NCBI GenBank assembly: GCA_905233445.1
Contig: CAJOEP010000011.1
Location: forward strand, 1 to 63,494
Reading direction: 5' to 3'
DNA: 63,494 bases
Source: an uncultured Bacteroidales bacterium
Lineage (GTDB): Bacteria > Bacteroidota > Bacteroidia > Bacteroidales > F082
Both the position numbers and the translations under genes were made by a program. The notes beneath the pieces were generated by a model. That model was not told the DNA's origin. It was given only the letters and a program-made list of their open reading frames with translations, and did no database searches. Shown one piece after another: positions 24,459 through 32,734 of this stretch. How positions within the stretch are numbered: the first letter of the stretch is position 1; every line of letters begins with the position of its first letter.

Positions 24459-26786
24459 ATGAAAAAGCTTAGTTTTACATTTATCGGATTAGTATTGGCT
24501 TTGAGTATTTTTTCTTGTCAAAACACACAAGAAACAGCTGATTATCAAGTAGTTCCACTACCGGATGCGATTAATCTGAACGACGAAAAGCCTTTCATCT
24601 TAGATAAAAATTCGAAGATAACATGTTCGACCACCCATCCAGAATTGTTGAAAGAAGCCGAATTCTTAAACGACTATATCAATGATATTTTAGGCTTTCG
24701 CCTTAAAATGATATGCGGTAACGACGATTACACAAACGCTATTAATCTGGTTATTGACAATGGCTGTTCCGATAATGAAGAGGCCTACCAAATTATTGTT
24801 ACTGATAAAGTTATAACTATTGCTGCAAATAGTTCTTCCGGCATTTTCTATGGCATTCAAACGCTTAGAAAGAGCCTTCCCGTCGGCACAAAAGCCGCTC
24901 AAATTAGTTTTCCAGCCGGTGAAATAAAAGCTTCTCCGCGATTCGCCTACCGAGGCATGCATCTCGACGTGAGCCGTCATTTCTTCCCTATCGAAAACCT
25001 CAAGGAATACATAGATATTTTGGCGCTTCATAATCTTAACAGGTTCCATCTTCACATCACCGACGACCAGGGCTGGCGCATCGAGATTAAAAAATACCCG
25101 AAACTCACTGAAATCGGAGCTTGGCGATCAGGCACCATTATCGGCAAGACAATGGCTTACGACACTATCCGTCACGGTGGTTTTTACACTCAGGAAGAGC
25201 TGCGAAACCTGGTAAAATATGCCGCCGACCGACACATCACCATTATTCCTGAGATAGATTTGCCAGGTCACATGCTGGCGGCACTGGCTTCGTATCCCGA
25301 ACTTGGTTGCACCGGCGGTCCTTACGAAGTGTGGAAGCAATGGGGAGTGTCGGAAGACGTGATTTGCGCCGGCAATGAACAAGCCATGCAATTCCTTGAG
25401 AATGTGTTACTTGAGGTCATGGATATCTTCCCAAGCGAGTATATCCACATTGGTGGCGATGAGGTACCACGCGACCGCTGGAAAGAGTGCCCGAAATGTC
25501 AAGCAAAAATCAAAGAACTCGGCATAAAAGGCGACGAAAAACACAGCGCCGAGGATTATCTGCAAAGCTATGTGATGGCTCGAATGGAGCAATTCATTGA
25601 AAATCATGGCCGTCACATCATAGGATGGGATGAAATGCTCGACGGTGAGCTGGCTCCTAATGCCACAGTGATGAGCTGGAGAGGCAGTTCGGGAGGCTAC
25701 AAGGCGGCAAAGATGCATCACAACGTCATCATGACACCTTGTGATTATCTCTATTTCGATTATTATCAGTCACTTGAGACCGAAAGTGAACCTGAAGCAG
25801 GCGGCGGATACAACTCTGTGAAAAAAGTTTATTCTTTCGAGCCAATCCCCGAAGGACTCACCAGTGAAGAAGAGAAATACATCTTAGGCCCTCAAGGCAA
25901 CATCTGGACTGAATATGCCGGTGAGTTTAACATCGTGTTATTCAGGATGTTACCACGCATCGGAGCGCTTGCTGAAGTGCAGTGGTGCAACCCTGAACAA
26001 AAGAATTACGACGATTTTGTGAAACGCGAATATCGCCTCACTAAGCTCTATGACTTATATCACTGGAGATATGCCACCCATATTTTTGATATCGACGTAA
26101 AGATTACTCCTAACGTGCAGGAAGGAGTTATCGATGTCACGATGTCGAAACAGGTAGATGGCGATATAATGTATTCGATTGACAATCAGGATTTTGTGAA
26201 ATATTCAGAGCCTCTGAAAATAAACCAAAACTGCCATTTGGAGGGCTATGTTTTATATCCTGACGGCAAGAAGGGAAAGGTCTTCAAGACCGACTTCGAT
26301 TTCAACAAAGCCTCGATGAAACCTATAGTTTTGAAGGATCAGCCGCATCGCAACTACGCTTACGACGGAGCTCAGATGCTGATTGACGGCTTGCGTGGCG
26401 GCTCGAACTACCGCAGTGGACGCTGGCTCGGATGGTACGGTACGAACCTCGACGCAACCATTGATTTACAGGAAGTTACAGAGATAAGCTCGGTCAGATT
26501 CAACCTCCTAATCAACATGAAAGACTGGATTTTCAATGCCAAATCTGTAAAGGTGCTGGTTTCGGACGACGGAGAGAATTTCACCGAAGTGGCATCTTGC
26601 GATTTCGACCTTCTGCCTGCCGATTATGCGAGCAGCTTCTACCCTGTCGAAATTGCGTTTGAACCAGTAAACACTCGCTATATCGAAGTCGTCGTCACTC
26701 CGTTTGACTGCCCTGAAGGACACTCGGGATACGGCTATCCGGCTTGGATTTTTGTGGATGAAATAGGAATATATTTCAAAGAATAA
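24459..26786 (+). CDS. Beta-N-acetylhexosaminidase (GH20) lipoprotein
   Basis: GH20 enzymes release terminal beta-linked GlcNAc or GalNAc from glycans by substrate-assisted catalysis. The 775-residue product has a lipoprotein signal (cysteine at residue 20), the GH20 N-terminal domain (VVPLPDAINLNDEKPFIL to GIFYGIQTLRKSLP), and the catalytic barrel beginning FAYRGMHLDVSRHF. The barrel holds HIGGDEVPRD with the catalytic Asp334-Glu335 pair and the later GWDEML and APQ/GPQGNIWTEY loops. The C-terminal part has a chitobiase/FN3-like domain and a discoidin-like (F5/8 type C) domain ending YPAWIFVDEIGIYF. As a surface or periplasmic lipoprotein it probably acts on host N-glycans or mucin; the PNGase F-like enzyme at 37471 would supply suitable glycans. 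Confidence 0.93.
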   Translation: MKKLSFTFIGLVLALSIFSCQNTQETADYQVVPLPDAINLNDEKPFILDKNSKITCSTTHPELLKEAEFLNDYINDILGFRLKMICGNDDYTNAINLVIDNGCSDNEEAYQIIVTDKVITIAANSSSGIFYGIQTLRKSLPVGTKAAQISFPAGEIKASPRFAYRGMHLDVSRHFFPIENLKEYIDILALHNLNRFHLHITDDQGWRIEIKKYPKLTEIGAWRSGTIIGKTMAYDTIRHGGFYTQEELRNLVKYAADRHITIIPEIDLPGHMLAALASYPELGCTGGPYEVWKQWGVSEDVICAGNEQAMQFLENVLLEVMDIFPSEYIHIGGDEVPRDRWKECPKCQAKIKELGIKGDEKHSAEDYLQSYVMARMEQFIENHGRHIIGWDEMLDGELAPNATVMSWRGSSGGYKAAKMHHNVIMTPCDYLYFDYYQSLETESEPEAGGGYNSVKKVYSFEPIPEGLTSEEEKYILGPQGNIWTEYAGEFNIVLFRMLPRIGALAEVQWCNPEQKNYDDFVKREYRLTKLYDLYHWRYATHIFDIDVKITPNVQEGVIDVTMSKQVDGDIMYSIDNQDFVKYSEPLKINQNCHLEGYVLYPDGKKGKVFKTDFDFNKASMKPIVLKDQPHRNYAYDGAQMLIDGLRGGSNYRSGRWLGWYGTNLDATIDLQEVTEISSVRFNLLINMKDWIFNAKSVKVLVSDDGENFTEVASCDFDLLPADYASSFYPVEIAFEPVNTRYIEVVVTPFDCPEGHSGYGYPAWIFVDEIGIYFKE

Positions 26787-26817
26787 TTGACAAATAACAG
26801 AAATTTTTGTATCTTTG
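26787..26817 (+). promoter_or_regulatory. Promoter of the Bro-N/Fic gene
   Basis: TTGACA (26787-26792) begins right after the GH20 stop codon, followed by TATCTTTG at 26810-26817; TTG-to-TA spacing is 20 nt. The Fic gene starts 44 nt further on, so it is transcribed on its own. Confidence 0.7.
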
Positions 26818-26861
26818 TAGCTTGAAATCAATTCATTATTGATGGTAATTATATTTGAAAA

Positions 26862-27749
26862 ATGAGTAAGAAGTCGATACGGTTTTTCAACGATCACGAA
26901 GTGCGTGCGGTTTGGGATGATGAGAATGACAAATGGTGGTTCTCAGCTACAGATGTTGTTGGCGCCATCAATAATGAAGAAGATTACAATAAGTGCCGAA
27001 ATTATTGGAAATATCTTAAAGGCAAGCTGATTAAAAATGGCATTCAACTGGTTAGTGTCACTAACCAGTTCAAATTTAAGGCTCCCGATGGCAAGCAACG
27101 TGCCGCTGACGCGCTTGACGATAATTGTGTGAAAACAGTTGCAAAGAACTATCCAAACAATCGCGCAGCCGATTTCCTTGATTGGTTTATTTATAGTGAG
27201 AATTCCATTGACGGACAGAGTAAGAAGAAAGCTTATTCGTTGTTTGAGAGCGACATACTTGACGAGATGGCGCCAGGTACCGTAAAATGCCTTCAGCAGA
27301 TTCATTCCTACTTGTTTGGCGGACTCTACGACTTCGCCGGAAAGATTCGCACAGTGACGATTTCGAAAGGCGGAACGATATTCTGCCGTGCCGAGTATTT
27401 GAAGCATAATCTGGAGATGATTGAGCAGATGCCAGAAACGACTTTCGATGAAATCGTTGACAAATACGTTGAAATGAATGTCGCTCATCCTTTTATGGAA
27501 GGCAATGGACGCTCCACTCGTATCTGGCTCGACCTTATTTTCAAAAAGCGTCTGAAGATGTGCGTTGACTGGAGTTTGATTGACAAGAAAGACTATCTTG
27601 CTGCCATGCAAAAAAGCGTGACTGATTCAACTCGCATAAAAGCTTTAATGAAGCACGCTCTGACGGATAAGATTGATGACCGAGAGGTGTTTATGAAAGG
27701 TATTGACTATTCGTATTATTACGAGGAGGAGGAGCTGACTAATTTATAA
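26862..27749 (+). CDS. Fic-family AMPylator with N-terminal Bro-N-like domain
   Basis: Fic enzymes transfer AMP or other phosphate-linked groups to target proteins. Residues 1-110 resemble the BRO N-terminal domain (IRFFNDHEVRAVWDDEND, then WWFSATDVVGAINN), a DNA-binding module common in phages. Residues about 120-265 form a Fic domain with the beta-hairpin flap (TVTISKGGTIFCR) and the full active site HPFMEGNGR (209-217: catalytic His209, metal and nucleotide residues Glu212, Asn214 and Arg217). No clear inhibitory S/TxxxEG helix is seen before the domain, and no separate antitoxin gene flanks it. The C-terminal tail is strongly acidic (YYYEEEEL). It may be a toxin, or a regulator that modifies a host or phage protein. 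It lies at the left edge of the defence-like block. Confidence 0.85.
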   Translation: MSKKSIRFFNDHEVRAVWDDENDKWWFSATDVVGAINNEEDYNKCRNYWKYLKGKLIKNGIQLVSVTNQFKFKAPDGKQRAADALDDNCVKTVAKNYPNNRAADFLDWFIYSENSIDGQSKKKAYSLFESDILDEMAPGTVKCLQQIHSYLFGGLYDFAGKIRTVTISKGGTIFCRAEYLKHNLEMIEQMPETTFDEIVDKYVEMNVAHPFMEGNGRSTRIWLDLIFKKRLKMCVDWSLIDKKDYLAAMQKSVTDSTRIKALMKHALTDKIDDREVFMKGIDYSYYYEEEELTNL

Positions 27750-27785
27750 CTATTCCACCAATTAAACATCCAGATACAAGTTTTG

Positions 27786-27819
27786 TACTATTAATAGTAT
27801 CTCTCCATGCCGCAGGCAT
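27786..27819. repeat. Two short palindromes in the Fic-DUF4365 spacer
   Basis: TACTATTAATAGTA is a 14-bp perfect palindrome at 27786-27799, and ATGCC-GCA-GGCAT is a hairpin at 27807-27819. Neither is followed by a T-run, so a normal terminator is unlikely; they could be operator or recombination sites. Confidence 0.6.
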
Positions 27820-27866
27820 CCTTTATCATAAGTGACATGTTTTGAATAACATTAAGCTGAATAAAA

Positions 27867-27958
27867 AAAGTTATCAACAGCTTTCTCGCGTGCGCATGCG
27901 TGCTATAGATAATCGTGCACGTGCACACACGAGGAACATGGGTAGTGTTGATAACTTT
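27867..27958. repeat. 92-bp inverted repeat upstream of the DUF4365 gene
   Basis: The 13-bp arms AAAGTTATCAACA (27867-27879) and TGTTGATAACTTT (27946-27958) are perfect. Inside them a weaker purine/pyrimidine-alternating pair (CTCGCGTGCGC and GTGCACACACGAG) continues the stem. The arm sequence TTATCAACA differs by one base from the DnaA-box consensus TTATCCACA. The right arm ends just before the likely -33 element of the DUF4365 gene. Confidence 0.7.
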
Positions 27959-27960
27959 AT

Positions 27961-27992
27961 TTGACCTGATTCAGAAAAAAGCTTTTTCTTTG
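27961..27992 (+). promoter_or_regulatory. Probable promoter of the DUF4365 gene
   Basis: TTGACC at 27961-27966 and TTTCTTTG at 27985-27992, a one-mismatch fit to TAnnTTTG. The ATG is 15 nt downstream. The inverted repeat arm at 27946-27958 touches the upstream edge. Confidence 0.5.
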
Positions 27993-28006
27993 CAAAAAAA
28001 TATCAT

Positions 28007-29677
28007 ATGTCTTATTTGGCTAAAATATCACAAACCGCACAAGGTATTAAAGAAAAAAAGTCTGTTCTTTTTATTGAAAGTTTATTGGTTAATTATCAAG
28101 TACACAGCAAAATTGAAACAGACAACACTGGCGCAAATATTGATGGTTTTATTGAACTATTAGATAAAGATGGCCGAATCAGAGGAACGGTCACAGTTCA
28201 AGTTAAAACGGTTAATAAAACTGACGAAGGTAAATTTAGATTTCCCTGTCCGACATCGCTATTTGCATATGCTGAAGTAAACTCCGTAGTAGTGTTGTTG
28301 CTAGCTGTAGATCATTCCAATGAGGTAGTATTATGGAAGCACATTTCTCGTCAGTTATTAGAAGATAATAGAGACAAGGAACAACAAGAGACCATAACTT
28401 TACATTTTACTGAAACGGAAAGATTATCCCAAGATAATGTCGAAGAAACCTTAAAGCATTGGAAACTGTTATCCCAAAATAGTGTAAACACTTTGATTAA
28501 TGCTCCGATAATTTCCAAAGAAAACGAAGAATTAAGAGAACTTCTTATCAACTCACAAAACCCTCAATTTGATCTAGATTTAGAAGACATATGTAAAATC
28601 CAACTGTTTTCCGACACTTTTAATAATCTATATGACAAAGACTTGCTGTTTTTCAAAAAACACATATTCCATGATTATTGGAAAACAGGACTCGCAATAT
28701 TCAAGTATGAGGATCACGAACTTATATATTCTTTATTCCCTATCAAGTATGGGGAGAATAGCCTATTAATAAAACAACTACCGCTAGTGACATTGAAAGA
28801 TTGTAGAGATCCCTACGTCAGCATGAATTGTGAAAAGAATTGTATAAAAGATAATCCGATCCTTTTTGCAACGGAATTTATCGAAAAACAACTTTCAGAT
28901 TTTATTGAGAATCAACATATTATACCAGATTACGATGCCATACTAATAGAGTATGTGCGTGATATTTGTTGGCAATATCCAGAACTAAAAATTAAAAAAG
29001 AACACTTTGATGACATTGAAAGAATTATTCAATATATAGAAAAACGGTTTCCCGAGATTTCAAACCTTTCACCAAATACGACATATGGCCATAAAAACCT
29101 AAACATTGGAGACCTGTACAATACTATTATATTGTTGAAACAACGCGGATATACGAAGATACCATCAGTATATCCAGAACATGGTAATTATGGACATACA
29201 GGTTTTGTGTCAGACTCCTTTTCAGTGGAGACTGCTTTAAAAAAACTGCAAAGTGTTGCCAGCATTGCCCATAGTGCTTTATATCGTTTTATTAGCGAAA
29301 ACATACCACTCACACAAAATAGTATTAATAAAGCCAATTTAATCATATATGATTTAGATTATTTTCCCAGAAATTCTTTCCAGGGTATGCCCTCCCTAAT
29401 GGCATATTATTTTGCAGACAAAAACGACCAATCAAAGTTTATGATAGAGAGCTATATTCATACCGACTTGCATATTGCTGAAGAAAATAACGTGAACACA
29501 ATATATGATTTAATGAGAATGGATAACGTTTACCATAATGGCAGTAGTTATAAACTTATTAAAACAGAAGGTTGTGATATCCATAAATACATCTATAGAC
29601 ATTTTAATATAATTGCAGTCTTTAACGAATTACTTCTGAATCATTTGAACGATTATTTCAAAATGATTAAAAGATAG
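28007..29677 (+). CDS. DUF4365 protein, probable PD-(D/E)xK nuclease-fold, with long unknown C-terminus
   Basis: The first 150 or so of 556 residues match DUF4365. GANIDGFIEL holds an acidic residue at Asp46, and TVTVQVKTV carries a Q-x-K pair (Gln65, Lys67), the arrangement of PD-(D/E)xK nuclease folds. The remaining 400 residues are predicted alpha/beta and match nothing I recognise. Base composition is visibly more AT-rich than the neighbours (many AAT, ATA and TTA codons), which suggests acquisition by transfer. The gene ends 10 nt from the convergent methyltransferase gene. DUF4365 proteins are often seen in defence neighbourhoods; nuclease activity is inferred and not proven here. There is no signal peptide or membrane helix. 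Confidence 0.6.
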   Translation: MSYLAKISQTAQGIKEKKSVLFIESLLVNYQVHSKIETDNTGANIDGFIELLDKDGRIRGTVTVQVKTVNKTDEGKFRFPCPTSLFAYAEVNSVVVLLLAVDHSNEVVLWKHISRQLLEDNRDKEQQETITLHFTETERLSQDNVEETLKHWKLLSQNSVNTLINAPIISKENEELRELLINSQNPQFDLDLEDICKIQLFSDTFNNLYDKDLLFFKKHIFHDYWKTGLAIFKYEDHELIYSLFPIKYGENSLLIKQLPLVTLKDCRDPYVSMNCEKNCIKDNPILFATEFIEKQLSDFIENQHIIPDYDAILIEYVRDICWQYPELKIKKEHFDDIERIIQYIEKRFPEISNLSPNTTYGHKNLNIGDLYNTIILLKQRGYTKIPSVYPEHGNYGHTGFVSDSFSVETALKKLQSVASIAHSALYRFISENIPLTQNSINKANLIIYDLDYFPRNSFQGMPSLMAYYFADKNDQSKFMIESYIHTDLHIAEENNVNTIYDLMRMDNVYHNGSSYKLIKTEGCDIHKYIYRHFNIIAVFNELLLNHLNDYFKMIKR

Positions 29678-29687
29678 TATTCCCTGA

Positions 29688-32600
29688 TTAAACGTTAGTT
29701 GTACATTCAATCATCGCAATCTCCTCCTCCGTTAACCCATATAGCTCATAAACCAATTTGTCTATCTTGGCTTCCAGGTCTGATGTATTAGCCAAAGAAT
29801 CGTTTTTCTTGGCTGCAAGTATTTTGTCAACTAAATCTATTATCGGTTGTTGCTGTTCAAAAGATGCTTTTGCAATAGGGAACTGTTTTGCATCATCTGG
29901 ATAACAATGCAATCCCTCACTCTGGAATTGAACAAAATACCAGTTCATCAGTTTAGAGTTGATAATTCCAAGCACATATTTTGTTGAGTAAGTTTTTGCT
30001 AATTTAACATTTCCTTCCCGCAATGCTTTTCTCGCAGTTGTATGATATGATTTTGTTAGTATAGAAATATTAACACAGTTCACGACTGTATGACTGTTAT
30101 AAAAGCCCTCATTATCATATGCAAATCTAAGTCCTTTGGATACTACATTAATAAACATAAGTTTTTCATTTTCAAACAATTCGGGAAACATAGGGTTGTA
30201 ATGCTCATCAGGACAATAATTCAGCCAACCATATTGTGTAAAAGAATATCTATCAATACATTTGCCTTCTGTAAATCTCTTAAAATTAGGTTGGGCATGA
30301 TCATGTATATAATAGTTTTTAGGCTTATCCTTATCATATTTGTTGTTGACACGGACTCCATATGCCACAAGAAATATTTCACCCAGTTTTATGGAAACAT
30401 GCTCGATGTGTTCTTTAATTCCCAAAATATTTTCAAAGGGTTTAGTTTCTATTCTGCAGTTTTTCAATTGAAGGAAAGTTTTTGTTGACAACACCCTATC
30501 AGTAAAACTACCTTGTTCGAAACAAGATTTATTATCGGCTATTCTTATTAAAGTCGAAACTCCTTTTTTCTTGCCAAAACGTATGATAATATTCTTAACT
30601 ACGGCATTGTCAAACACATAATAATTAGAAGTATCAACTATCTCTTCAATAGAATGCTTTTCTGCTAATAATCTGCGAGATAGTTCACCATAGTTCTGAT
30701 TTGTATAAGAATATGGAATAATAAATGTTGCGATTCCAGTATTATTCTGTAAAGCTAACGCCTTTTCAATAAACCCAATATAAATATCGGTACGTCCTTG
30801 ACAAGTGGAATAGTTTGCGAACAAGAATTGTTTTGTTTTTTCTTCAAGGTTCTCAACATTTATATACGGCGGATTACCAATCACAATATCAAACCCGCCA
30901 TTGTCAAAGATGTCCTTAAACCAAGTATGCCAAAGGAAGAACTCTTGGTTTGCTGAAGGGTCTAAAGCATTTAGTTTTACTAATGAGGCCGTGGTGCCGC
31001 CAAGACTTTCACGAATAAGAGTTTTTACCTCTTCGTTGATAGCATGGTGCATGCTGGCTTTCTTTTGATGGTCGGCAACAGAAAAATAGTCGCGAAGCAA
31101 ACGTTGCAAATTTTTGCGGCTAAGATCGCTATCGAGTCCCAGAACCAATTGCATAGACTTGGATTGGCCTCCTCGTAAACGTCCAGCTATGCGGCTGAGA
31201 TCACAACCCTGATAACTCTCGATGAGGCTGTTGCCCTGCATGAACTTATAGTCGAAATTAGGCAAAGCTTCAGGCTTTTCGCTATCAACAACAATGCTCA
31301 ACCAGAAACGCAAACGAGCGATATCAATGGCACCTTTCTCGATATCAACACCGTAGATGTTGTTTTCAATAATCTCTTTCTTTAAAACTACACGATGTTC
31401 GGTTGGCTCCAATGCTTCACGGCAACGCCACAGTTCATTCAACAAGCCCATTGGAAATGCTCCAGAGCCAATTGCCGGGTCACATATTTTTATTTTACGC
31501 AAAGCTGTGGATAACTGTTCGCGATAATCTTCTAATTCTGGTTGCATTTCATGTGACTCGACAAATGTTCTAACAACACTATCAGCGACATCAGGGAGTT
31601 TTGATGAAAGATGAGCAATAAGAGATTCCTTGCACATGTAACGGACAATCTCTTTTGGTGTATAGAAAGCTCCTTTTGATTTATTATCTTCAAGCAATGA
31701 TTCAAAAATTTTACCCAACATTTCAGGGTCAACACCAATTTCGGCATCGTCGGGGTCATTTTCATCTACTGTGAAGTTGTATAATGCAAGATCTTTAAAT
31801 AAATCTTCAAACAACTTAGCAGGAAGAGTAATATTCATTCGATCGATATCATCCTCTTCAAACAAACCGCCATTGAGATACGGCAGTGTCTGCCATTGCT
31901 TAAGCAGTTCGGCATCCCATTTACGTTCCTTGAATAATGCCGCTCGTTTATTCTGTTCGGTGTTGAATATTCCGAAAAATAGAGGCTCGAGCACTTCATC
32001 AAGAAAATCAGTCTGATGTGGACTGAATAAGAACATATCACGAAGGAAATACAAATTGTCGTTTAGCCATTTTTTCTTTTGCAAGAAATGCAGGAAAACA
32101 ATACGTCCCATCATCTTCTTCACATAATCGTGATATATTGCACCGGATTTTCCTTGTCTGGCCAATTCTGCCACAATCCGATCGTAATAGGAATGGTACA
32201 TGTCGAAAAACTCTTTGCTTAATGCATCGACAGAGAAAGCATCTCGCAAATCATTTAAAACATACCGACCGCCTTTATTGTAGATTTTTTTGAGTCGTTC
32301 CAAAGGAGTTTTATACTGCCCTTGTGCTTCACCCAAAATGTAAGAAAATCGCTTCGCTGCAGTTATGCCATCTTTCATGTCGCATATATACGACAGGCGC
32401 CAGTGTCTCTCATCGGCAAAAACAGCAATAGCGGCATCGACATCATATTTAAGATAAGGTGAAACGAGTTTGCGTAAGCCCACACGTTTACGACATACAT
32501 CACTTCCCGGAGCAACTTTTGTATAGAAAAAGCCTAGTTCGCGACCTTCAGTATCGGTGTGACGACCAATATAATAGCTTTTATCGCCTTCTGCTGTAGT

Positions 32601-32723
32601 GTCGAGCAATTCAGGTCGTGTGGAAATATCATTGCATCCAAAGAGTTTGTGGACTATCTCGTTGCAATATATTGTGTAGTCAAACTGCGACTGGAATATT
32701 TTTTTTAAGATGTCGGTATTCAT
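29688..32723 (-). CDS. Eco57I-class adenine-specific DNA methyltransferase (type IIG/ISP-like or DrmMI-like)
   Basis: The 1011-residue protein has a long N-terminal region (1-390) of unknown fold, then a methyltransferase core. AdoMet motif I is DPAIGSGAF (from Asp415), preceded by the helix GAFYTPKEIVRYM, and the catalytic motif IV is NPPY (617-620), the adenine-N6 signature. A TaqI-C/Eco57I-like target-recognition part follows (QNNTGIATFIIPYSYTNQNYGELSRRLL, shortened here to its frame). It would methylate adenine in a specific sequence; the N-terminal region could be a nuclease, but no clear PD-ExK site is identified. The gene lies 11 nt downstream of the helicase gene on the same strand, so the pair acts together. 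No separate specificity or restriction subunit is present. Confidence 0.8.
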   Translation of the reverse strand: MNTDILKKIFQSQFDYTIYCNEIVHKLFGCNDISTRPELLDTTAEGDKSYYIGRHTDTEGRELGFFYTKVAPGSDVCRKRVGLRKLVSPYLKYDVDAAIAVFADERHWRLSYICDMKDGITAAKRFSYILGEAQGQYKTPLERLKKIYNKGGRYVLNDLRDAFSVDALSKEFFDMYHSYYDRIVAELARQGKSGAIYHDYVKKMMGRIVFLHFLQKKKWLNDNLYFLRDMFLFSPHQTDFLDEVLEPLFFGIFNTEQNKRAALFKERKWDAELLKQWQTLPYLNGGLFEEDDIDRMNITLPAKLFEDLFKDLALYNFTVDENDPDDAEIGVDPEMLGKIFESLLEDNKSKGAFYTPKEIVRYMCKESLIAHLSSKLPDVADSVVRTFVESHEMQPELEDYREQLSTALRKIKICDPAIGSGAFPMGLLNELWRCREALEPTEHRVVLKKEIIENNIYGVDIEKGAIDIARLRFWLSIVVDSEKPEALPNFDYKFMQGNSLIESYQGCDLSRIAGRLRGGQSKSMQLVLGLDSDLSRKNLQRLLRDYFSVADHQKKASMHHAINEEVKTLIRESLGGTTASLVKLNALDPSANQEFFLWHTWFKDIFDNGGFDIVIGNPPYINVENLEEKTKQFLFANYSTCQGRTDIYIGFIEKALALQNNTGIATFIIPYSYTNQNYGELSRRLLAEKHSIEEIVDTSNYYVFDNAVVKNIIIRFGKKKGVSTLIRIADNKSCFEQGSFTDRVLSTKTFLQLKNCRIETKPFENILGIKEHIEHVSIKLGEIFLVAYGVRVNNKYDKDKPKNYYIHDHAQPNFKRFTEGKCIDRYSFTQYGWLNYCPDEHYNPMFPELFENEKLMFINVVSKGLRFAYDNEGFYNSHTVVNCVNISILTKSYHTTARKALREGNVKLAKTYSTKYVLGIINSKLMNWYFVQFQSEGLHCYPDDAKQFPIAKASFEQQQPIIDLVDKILAAKKNDSLANTSDLEAKIDKLVYELYGLTEEEIAMIECTTNV

Positions 32724-32734
32724 ATTGCTGTACG

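Noticed and set aside
26943..27611. Minus-strand open frame of 222 codons opposite the Fic gene
   Set aside because: It could have been an antitoxin, but it is antisense to the conserved Fic site and shows no protein-like features.
27867..27958. Inverted repeat as a replication origin
   Set aside because: The arms are one base from a DnaA box, but there are only two such sites, no dnaA or partition gene nearby, and no AT-rich unwinding tract of note.
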